Source of the DNA: Hymenobacter siberiensis
Lineage (GTDB): Bacteria; Bacteroidota; Bacteroidia; Cytophagales; Hymenobacteraceae
Reading direction: 5' to 3'
NCBI RefSeq assembly: GCF_018967865.2
Contig: NZ_JAHLZY020000001.1
Span: forward strand, 4,030,001 to 4,094,000
Length of the DNA stretch: 64,000 nucleotides
Shown here: piece after piece, positions 58,355 to 64,000 of the stretch
Layout of the letters: each line of letters opens with the position of its first letter
Numbering within the stretch: the stretch's first letter is position 1
Made by a program: the position numbers and the translations under genes
Notes under the pieces: model-generated
What the model was told of the DNA's origin: nothing
What the model saw: the letters and a program-made list of their open reading frames with translations, nothing else
The model's database searches: none

Positions 58355-59917
58355 ATGATTTTCACGCCCAGCCCCATGCTTCTCAAGCTGCTCTACACCC
58401 GTGGCAGCCTACACAACCTGCCCGAGAACGCAGGTGTGGCCTTCAGCCTCAAAAACCGGCTCGACACCGTGAAAGTGACGGCGTTCAAGCAAGTGCAGAT
58501 TGGTGATGTGGTGGTGCCGGCCGAGAAAATCCGGGTTGATTTGGGCAATGGCGAGCATCGCGCTGCCACGGCCATCGATGCCGACGGGCAGGCCGTGGAG
58601 CTGCCCGTGGGCCGCGCCATCACGGTAATGGTCGACATGCCGGCCCTGCCCGAGGGCATTCATCCGGTGCAGATGTGGTTTTCGACCGACGTTTTCGGCG
58701 ACCTTCATGTGGAAGTGGAAGATGCCATCGTGGGCGTGGCCAGCTCCCAGCCCCGCATTCCGCGCTCCGAGGAAGACGACTACTCCGAAGCCGCCATCGC
58801 GGCCCGGCAGCGCTTCGCCGAGCAATTTGCGGACAAAGAATTTAAGCACCTCAAGCACTATTCCTTCGATGCCCACCAGTTGCAGGGCAACTGCGAGCAT
58901 TTCCTGGGCGTGGCCCAGATTCCGGTGGGCCTGGCCGGGCCGCTGACCGTGAACGGCGAGCACGCCCAGGGCGATTTTCTGATTCCGATGGCCACTACCG
59001 AGGGTACGCTCGTGGCCAGCTACAACCGCGGCATGCAGGTGCTCAACCTGTGCGGCGGCGTGAAGTGCACCGTGGTGGGCGATGCCATGCAGCGGGCTCC
59101 GGTGTTCGTGTTCGAGGATGCGCGCGGGGCGCGCGACTTTGGCCTGTGGGTGGAAGAACACATTGGCCTGATTCGGCCGCAGGCCGAAAGCACCTCCAGC
59201 GTGGCCAAGCTGCAGTACATCGACACGTACCTGAGCAACAAATTCGCCTACCTGCGCTTCAATTTCAGCACCGGCGACGCAGCCGGCCAGAACATGGTGG
59301 GCCGCGCCACCTTCGCCGCCTGCTCCTGGATTCTGGAAAACTACAAGGGCGCGAAAGTGGAGCATTTCTACCTCGAATCGAACTTCGCCACCGACAAAAA
59401 GGCCTCCCAAATCAACGTAATGCGCACCCGGGGCAAGCGCGTGGTGGCCGAAGCCGTCATCAAGCGCGACATCCTGATGCAACGCATGCGCGTGACGCCC
59501 GAGCAGCTGGCCTACCACGGGCAGGTGAGCAACGTGGGCGCGTTCATTTCGGGGGCCAACAACAACGGCGCGCACTCGGCCAACGGCATCACGGCCATGT
59601 TCATTGCCACGGGGCAGGACGTGGCCAACGTGAGCGAGTCCTCGGCCGGCATCCTGTATTCGGAAGTGAATAAGGACGGGGATTTGTACATCAGCATCAC
59701 CATTCCGTCGCTGATTGTGGCCACCCACGGCGGCGGCACCGGCCTGGCCACCCAAAACGAGTGCCTGCAAATGCTGGGCTGCGTGGGCCGGGGCACGGTG
59801 CGCAAGTTTGCCGAGATAGTGGCCGGCGTGGTGCTGGCCGGCGAGCTAAGCCTGGGCGCGGCCATCAGCAGCTCCGACTGGGTGAGCAGCCACGAGCAGT
59901 ACGGCCGCAACCGGTAG
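58355..59917 (+). CDS. Hydroxymethylglutaryl-CoA reductase
   Basis: A 520-residue protein. The catalytic part is at about 165-520: GLAGPLTVNGEH, MATTEGTLVASYNRG (catalytic Glu), NFSTGDAAGQNMVGRAT (Asp), ESNFATDKKASQIN (Lys) and SSHEQYGRNR (His at the C-terminus as in class I). It reduces HMG-CoA to mevalonate with NADPH. The first about 150 residues (LYTRGSLHNLPENAGVAF onward) are a beta-rich extension not usual in bacterial HMGR and unrecognised. A second ATG at 58376 is possible. No other mevalonate gene is adjacent. Confidence 0.88.
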   Translation: MIFTPSPMLLKLLYTRGSLHNLPENAGVAFSLKNRLDTVKVTAFKQVQIGDVVVPAEKIRVDLGNGEHRAATAIDADGQAVELPVGRAITVMVDMPALPEGIHPVQMWFSTDVFGDLHVEVEDAIVGVASSQPRIPRSEEDDYSEAAIAARQRFAEQFADKEFKHLKHYSFDAHQLQGNCEHFLGVAQIPVGLAGPLTVNGEHAQGDFLIPMATTEGTLVASYNRGMQVLNLCGGVKCTVVGDAMQRAPVFVFEDARGARDFGLWVEEHIGLIRPQAESTSSVAKLQYIDTYLSNKFAYLRFNFSTGDAAGQNMVGRATFAACSWILENYKGAKVEHFYLESNFATDKKASQINVMRTRGKRVVAEAVIKRDILMQRMRVTPEQLAYHGQVSNVGAFISGANNNGAHSANGITAMFIATGQDVANVSESSAGILYSEVNKDGDLYISITIPSLIVATHGGGTGLATQNECLQMLGCVGRGTVRKFAEIVAGVVLAGELSLGAAISSSDWVSSHEQYGRNR

Positions 59918-59959
59918 AAGCATCTGATACAAACAGTTACCCTTTCCTACCTCTACTCA

Positions 59960-60706
59960 ATGAAACTGCAAAAACTAGCCTTCCTGGTCGTTGGCCTGTG
60001 GCTGGGGGCAGGCCGTGCGCAAGCGCAGATGCAATCCTCGCGCGAGCTTGGGGAGCTCGGGATGGACCTATACCAGCGGGCCAATTCGCCCGATGCCCTG
60101 GCCCGGATGCGCAAGGACCTAGTGAGTGCCCCCGAAGCCTATCTGGAGGGCGCGGAGCAGCCCGGCACCCTGGTCTTGCTCGATAAGCGCCGGGTGCGGG
60201 TGCCGGCCCTGAAATACAACGTGGCCCTGCGCCTGCTCGAAGTGCGCGACTCGACCGGCAGCCACGTATGGCCGCCCGGCAGCCTCGACGGCTTCTACCT
60301 GGGCCGGGGCAGCGAGGCGCGGCACTTCCGCAGTAAGCTGGTGCGCAACGGCAGCACCCGGCTCGATTTTGTGGAAGTACTGACGCAGTCCGACAACAGC
60401 CCCCTGGCCCTGGCCGTGCTACACAGCTACCGGCACCAAGATGCCCGCCTCGACCCCATCCTGCGCACCGAAATTCAGCCGGAGCGCAACGAAATCGGTC
60501 AAACGGTATTGGCCGGCACCGACCTTGTGGCCAAAGAATCCCTGCGGGCACTGCCCCTCAGCCAAAAAAATGTGAGCCAGCTCTTTGGCAGCCGCGGTCC
60601 CGAAGTAGCGGCCTGGGCCGCCAAACAGCACCTGAGCTACACCGACCTGGGCCAGGTGCTGCGCATGGTGGAATATTATAATCAGATATCCTTCAAACAA
60701 CCCTGA
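59960..60706 (+). CDS. Secreted protein of unknown family, paralogue 1
   Basis: A 248-residue protein with a signal (LAFLVVGLWLGAGRAQAQ). The mature part has NVALRLLEVRDSTGSHVWPP, GSLDGFYLGRG, FVEVLTQSDNSPLALAVLHS and LRMVEYYNQISF. It shares these with the next gene (LRLLEAQDS, GSLRGFDIG, FVEVLTAVD, LLARLYS, AKMLDHYN). No known domain was recognised; both are probably periplasmic or surface proteins. Confidence 0.7.
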   Translation: MKLQKLAFLVVGLWLGAGRAQAQMQSSRELGELGMDLYQRANSPDALARMRKDLVSAPEAYLEGAEQPGTLVLLDKRRVRVPALKYNVALRLLEVRDSTGSHVWPPGSLDGFYLGRGSEARHFRSKLVRNGSTRLDFVEVLTQSDNSPLALAVLHSYRHQDARLDPILRTEIQPERNEIGQTVLAGTDLVAKESLRALPLSQKNVSQLFGSRGPEVAAWAAKQHLSYTDLGQVLRMVEYYNQISFKQP

Positions 60707-60730
60707 AGTGCTTTGCATAGCCGAGCAGGA

Positions 60731-60812
60731 CTTGTCATTCCGACAAAGGAGGAACCTGAGGACTGTGTTTCGACGACTGCATCCAGATTCCTGCTTTGCC
60801 GGAATAACAATT
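60731..60812. repeat. Decayed GTCATTCCGAC inverted repeat
   Basis: TTGTCATTCCGACAAAGGAGG at the left and CCTGCTTTGCCGGAATAACAA at the right are imperfect complements. It is related to 32177-32252. It lies in the 215-bp gap between the two paralogous secreted-protein genes. Confidence 0.7.
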
Positions 60813-60921
60813 GGCCCCGGACTGGCACGGTGCTTGAAATCGAGGCTTAAACAGTGCGTAACCGCCTAATTATCGTATTTTTGACGTCCTCTGTAACGTT
60901 CACCTTCTTTTATTGTCTTTA

Positions 60922-61653
60922 GTGAAACTTCATCCTTACTTATTTGCTATTTTCCTACTCGCCAGCGGGCAACAAGCAAACGCGCAGGCCGCGAAGGAAC
61001 AGGCTGAAGCCCGCACTATCTACGCTCAAAGCAACCGCAACCCCACCACCGCCACCCTGCGGGCTAGCCTGAAAACCCAGGCCACCGGCTTCCTCGGCGA
61101 TGGCACCTTTCAGCTGGGCGCCCTGCGCACCTTCGACGGGCGCTACCGGCCCGTGCCGGGCGTGCGCTTCCACGCCGGCATGCGCCTGCTCGAAGCCCAG
61201 GATTCCATCAATACCGATTCGACGCACTTGTGGCCGGTGGGCAGCCTGCGCGGCTTCGATATAGGCGAGATGGGCGGTACCGGGGCCGATGCCCTGCGCC
61301 GCTTCCGCCCCCGCCTGGTGAAGGAAGGCAGCGCCGGCACCCGCCGCGAATTCGTGGAAGTGCTCACGGCCGTGGATGCCGGCCCGCTGCTGCTGGCCCG
61401 CCTCTACTCCTCGGGAGCCGATGCCACGGCCGGCCGCCTCTCCATGGCTCCAATGCTGCTGGTGGGCGTGGGCAACGAGCCCACGGAGCCGCTGCACCCC
61501 ATCACCCTCAACCAAGGCGACGTGCTGCGCCTGTTTGGCAAGCGCGATACCGAAATCAGCACCTTCGCCAACGCCCAGCACCTGCAATACGACCAACCCG
61601 CCGACGTGGCCAAGATGCTGGACCACTACAACCGCGTGGCGGTGGTAAAGTAG
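60922..61653 (+). CDS. Secreted protein of unknown family, paralogue 2
   Basis: A 243-residue protein from a GTG at 60922 (VKLHPYLFAIFLLASGQQANAQ), whose signal aligns with the ATG start of the paralogue at 59960. The TTG at 60913 is less likely. It has GMRLLEAQDSINTDSTHLWP, GSLRGFDIGEMGG, FVEVLTAVDAGPLLLARLYS and a helical tail. Its function is unknown; a tandem duplicate with roughly one third identity by eye. Confidence 0.7.
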   Translation: MKLHPYLFAIFLLASGQQANAQAAKEQAEARTIYAQSNRNPTTATLRASLKTQATGFLGDGTFQLGALRTFDGRYRPVPGVRFHAGMRLLEAQDSINTDSTHLWPVGSLRGFDIGEMGGTGADALRRFRPRLVKEGSAGTRREFVEVLTAVDAGPLLLARLYSSGADATAGRLSMAPMLLVGVGNEPTEPLHPITLNQGDVLRLFGKRDTEISTFANAQHLQYDQPADVAKMLDHYNRVAVVK

Positions 61654-61747
61654 GTGAGGTGTGAAATGGTGAGATGGTGAGTTTGATGTTGTACTTGCGC
61701 CAACTGCATCAATCGAACATCAAACTCACCATCTCTCACACCTCACC
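61653..61747. repeat. GGTGAGGTGTGA...GTTTGATGTT inverted repeat
   Basis: The left arm 61653-61690 and right arm 61716-61747 pair over 32 bp, with a 6-nt insertion (AATGGT) in the left arm that repeats GGTGAGATGGTGA. The two genes flanking it converge, and it overlaps the last base of the first gene's stop. Its sequence is unlike the other palindrome classes. Confidence 0.88.
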
Positions 61748-61749
61748 GC

Positions 61750-62955
61750 CTAGTCCATCATATCGGCTGAGCGGGGTGGGTCGGGCACGAAGCCGGGGTT
61801 CCAGCTCATGGGATAGCGGCCGTCCACGTATTGCAGGGCCGTTTCGGTGAGGTAGAGCGGGCGGAACGTGTCGAGCATCACGGCCAGCTCGTGGGTTTCT
61901 TTTTTGCCGATGCTGGCCTCCACGGTGCCGGGGTGCGGGCCGTGCGGCAGGCCGGTAGGGTGCCAGGTGAAAGAGGCCAAATCGACGCCCTTGCGCGACA
62001 TGAAATTGCCGGCCACGTAGTACAGCACCTCATCCGAATCGACGTTGGAGTGGTTGTAGGGGGCCGGAATGCTGAGCGGATGGTAGTCGAACAGCCGCGG
62101 CACGAAGGAGCAGATAACGTAATTATGCCCCTCAAATGTCTGATGGACGGGCGGCGGCTGGTGCAGGCGGCCGGTTATCGGCTCAAAATCGTGGATACTG
62201 AAGGCGTAGGGGTAGAAATAGCCGTCCCAGCCCACCACGTCGAACGGCGAGTGCGCGTAGGTCAACTCGTGCAGCAGGCCTTCCTTTTTGGTATATACCA
62301 GGTAATCGCCTTCCGGGAATTCTTCGGTAATGAGCTCTCTCGGCGGGCGCATGTCGCGCTCGCAGTAGGGCGAGTGCTCCAGCAGCTGGCCGAAGTGGTT
62401 GCGGTAGCGCCGCACGGTTTCCACGGGGCTGAACGACTCGATAATCATGAGCCGCACGGGGCCTTCCTCGAAGTGCAGCTGGTGGATAACGGTGCGCGGC
62501 ACCACCACATAGTCGCCGGGCTCGAAGGCTACTTTGCCCATCTGGCTCCACAGTTCGCCCCGGCCTTCGTGCACGAAAATCACCTCGTCGGCCTGGGCAT
62601 TTTTATAGTAATAGTCCATCCGCTTCTCCGTGGGATTGCAGATGCTCATCGTCACGTCGGCATTGCCGAGCAGGGTTTGGCGGGCGGCCAGGTAGTCACC
62701 GCCGGTGCTGGTCTGGGCCAAGGTGCGCAGGTGCTCGGGCTGGAGCGGCCGGTCCTTAATTAGCTTCGGGGCAAAAGGCCGGGGCGTGCCGACGTGCTTA
62801 ATCTGGGTCGGCGGATGCACATGGTAGAGCAGCGACGACACGCCGTGAAACCCCAGCGTGCCCACCAGCTGCTCCGAATACAGGGAGCCGTCAGGCTGGC
62901 GAAACTGGGTGTGGCGCTTGCGCGGAATCTGGCCGAGGCGGTGGTAATGCGACAT
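61750..62955 (-). CDS. hmgA: Homogentisate 1,2-dioxygenase
   Basis: A 401-residue enzyme that opens the ring of homogentisate to maleylacetoacetate in tyrosine and phenylalanine breakdown. Features are ADEVIFVHEGRGELWSQMG (cupin), VVVPRTVIHQLHFE, the iron region YNHSNVDSDEVLYYVAGNF and GLPHGPHPG. Length is slightly shorter than the about 430-440 of other homologues. No other gene of the pathway is seen in the window. Confidence 0.93.
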   Translation of the reverse strand: MSHYHRLGQIPRKRHTQFRQPDGSLYSEQLVGTLGFHGVSSLLYHVHPPTQIKHVGTPRPFAPKLIKDRPLQPEHLRTLAQTSTGGDYLAARQTLLGNADVTMSICNPTEKRMDYYYKNAQADEVIFVHEGRGELWSQMGKVAFEPGDYVVVPRTVIHQLHFEEGPVRLMIIESFSPVETVRRYRNHFGQLLEHSPYCERDMRPPRELITEEFPEGDYLVYTKKEGLLHELTYAHSPFDVVGWDGYFYPYAFSIHDFEPITGRLHQPPPVHQTFEGHNYVICSFVPRLFDYHPLSIPAPYNHSNVDSDEVLYYVAGNFMSRKGVDLASFTWHPTGLPHGPHPGTVEASIGKKETHELAVMLDTFRPLYLTETALQYVDGRYPMSWNPGFVPDPPRSADMMD

Positions 62956-63022
62956 AACAAACGAGGGTGGGATGGAGCTGTGAAGTTACGGAACACGGCT
63001 CTGCCCGCGCGAAACTCCTCCC

Positions 63023-64000
63023 CTACTTCCCCAGCAGGGCCAGTTGCGCGGTGCTGTCGCTCACCACGTGCAGGGCGCGCTGCAATTCAGCATCCTGCTC
63101 GCGGAGCACGGTGTAGTAGGCCACGGTGCCGTAGGCGCTGCGGGCAATGTAGGCCTTTAGCTGGTTGCGCAGCAGCGCCGCGCAGCGGCGCACGGCGGCC
63201 GCGTCGGCCTTCACGCCATCCTGGGTGGCCTGGGCGGTCAGGCTCAGCAGCTGCGCATCGGTGATGCGGAAGGTGGCGTTGAACTGCTCAAAGCGCAGGC
63301 CTTCCAGCTCGGCCTTGTGGCCTTGGTAGAAACTCAGGGCGAAGGCGCGGACCACGCCGTGGCTCAGCAGCTTGGTATAGTAAACGGAATGGGCCACCGA
63401 ATCGCGCGGCACGAACACATCGGGCATGATGCCACCGCCGCCATACACGGTGCGGCCGTGGTCGGTGCGAAAGCGCAGCTTGTTGGAAAAGTGGATACTG
63501 TCGGCCGATTGCAGCTCGCCCCGGTCGGAGCGGCCGCTCAGCTCGGCACTGTATTCGGCGTAGTTGGCCCCGTAGGGTTTTTGGATGGAGCGACCGGCCG
63601 GCGTGTAGTAGCGGGCAATGGTGAGGCGCAGCTCGCCGCCGTCGCTCAGGGCGATAGGCTGCTGCACGAGGCCTTTGCCGAAGGTGCGACGGCCCACCAG
63701 CGTGGCGCGGTCGTGGTCCTGCAAGGCACCGGCCACTACTTCGGCGGCCGAGGCGCTCCCTTCATCCACGAGCACAACCAGGGAGCCTTCCTCAAATTCG
63801 CCGGCTACTTTGGCGTAGGTCTGCGAGTCGTACTGGTCGCCCTTGCCGTCGGTGTACACGATTTTGCGCGAGCCGGCGATGAACTCATCGGCCAGGCGGG
63901 TGGCACGGTCGAGGTAGCCGCCGGGGTTGCCGCGCAGGTCCAGCACGAGGCGGGTGAGGCCCTGGCGGCGCAGGTCGGCCAGGGCGGCCTTAAACTCGTC
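63023..64000 (-). CDS. S41 family C-terminal processing peptidase (partial)
   Basis: Coding runs to the window edge at 64000, so the N-terminus is missing. It has LVLDLRGNPGGYLDRATRLA, the catalytic Ser in DEGSASAAEVVAGALQ and the Lys in GRRTFGKGLVQQP, all typical of CtpA/Tsp proteases, followed by ITIARYYTP-like LRLTIARYYTPAGRSIQKP. The PDZ domain would be upstream. These are exported proteases acting on protein C-termini. A frame start at 63946 is internal and not used. Confidence 0.92.
   Translation of the reverse strand, partial: DEFKAALADLRRQGLTRLVLDLRGNPGGYLDRATRLADEFIAGSRKIVYTDGKGDQYDSQTYAKVAGEFEEGSLVVLVDEGSASAAEVVAGALQDHDRATLVGRRTFGKGLVQQPIALSDGGELRLTIARYYTPAGRSIQKPYGANYAEYSAELSGRSDRGELQSADSIHFSNKLRFRTDHGRTVYGGGGIMPDVFVPRDSVAHSVYYTKLLSHGVVRAFALSFYQGHKAELEGLRFEQFNATFRITDAQLLSLTAQATQDGVKADAAAVRRCAALLRNQLKAYIARSAYGTVAYYTVLREQDAELQRALHVVSDSTAQLALLGK

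Noticed and set aside
1136-61747. CRISPR arrays among the repeats
   Set aside because: Repeats are dispersed palindromes without regular spacers, and no cas genes were seen.

Overview
The window comes from a GC-rich member of the Bacteroidota, most likely Cytophagales close to Hymenobacter. This is inferred from type IX secretion (T9SS) C-terminal domains, a DUF4295 gene next to rpmG and ftsY, lipobox lipoproteins, a CxxC-type TonB-like protein, near absence of Shine-Dalgarno sites, and many intergenic palindromes of the kind that yield spurious 'FAALRMT' peptides. No rRNA, CRISPR array or phage structural module was seen.

Layout. 1-6.4 kb (osmotic/trehalose): an MscS channel, a GH15 trehalase/glucoamylase-like enzyme, an AhpD-like protein and a fused trehalose-6-phosphate synthase/phosphatase. 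6.7-14.3 kb: a minus-strand cluster with a Cys-rich four-helix copper-storage-like protein, small proteins, and a tripartite RND efflux pump (adaptor, pump, TolC-like channel) followed by a DUF202 protein. 14.5-18.2 kb: an OmpR-type two-component pair and a DUF2254 membrane protein. 18.5-26.7 kb (accessory): a probable decayed island next to tRNA-Asn. It holds two damaged hipA copies, an araC remnant, a giant glycine-rich repeat protein, a T9SS cargo protein and a 5'-truncated IS3-family element; a 13-bp copy of the tRNA 3' end marks the far side. 26.8-31.6 kb: housekeeping genes (ftsY, DUF4295, rpmG, rpmB) with an aminopeptidase P inserted between rpmG and rpmB. 31.6-47.2 kb: metabolic and transport genes (ornithine aminotransferase, FAD oxidoreductase, hemB, DUF92, APC permease, two tandem CDF cation transporters, GH1-like enzyme, ogt). 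47.3-53 kb: an outer-membrane barrel and two tandem secreted M4 metalloproteases. 53-64 kb: M20 amidohydrolase, PAP2-like, SDR, PhyH dioxygenase, a TonB-like gene broken by an in-frame TAG, HMG-CoA reductase, two paralogous secreted proteins, homogentisate dioxygenase and a partial S41 protease.

The most striking feature beyond genes is a set of about two dozen intergenic inverted repeats, many with perfect arms of 20-56 bp. They fall into a few sequence classes and appear modular: a shared TTTAGAAAGTC frame surrounds different cores, and some copies are mosaics of two classes. Several sit at gene ends, and one supplies stop codons to both convergent neighbours. I found no dedicated transposase for them in the window. 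I did not find a clear new defence or biosynthetic system; the palindrome family and the tRNA-Asn island are the best candidates for something undescribed.
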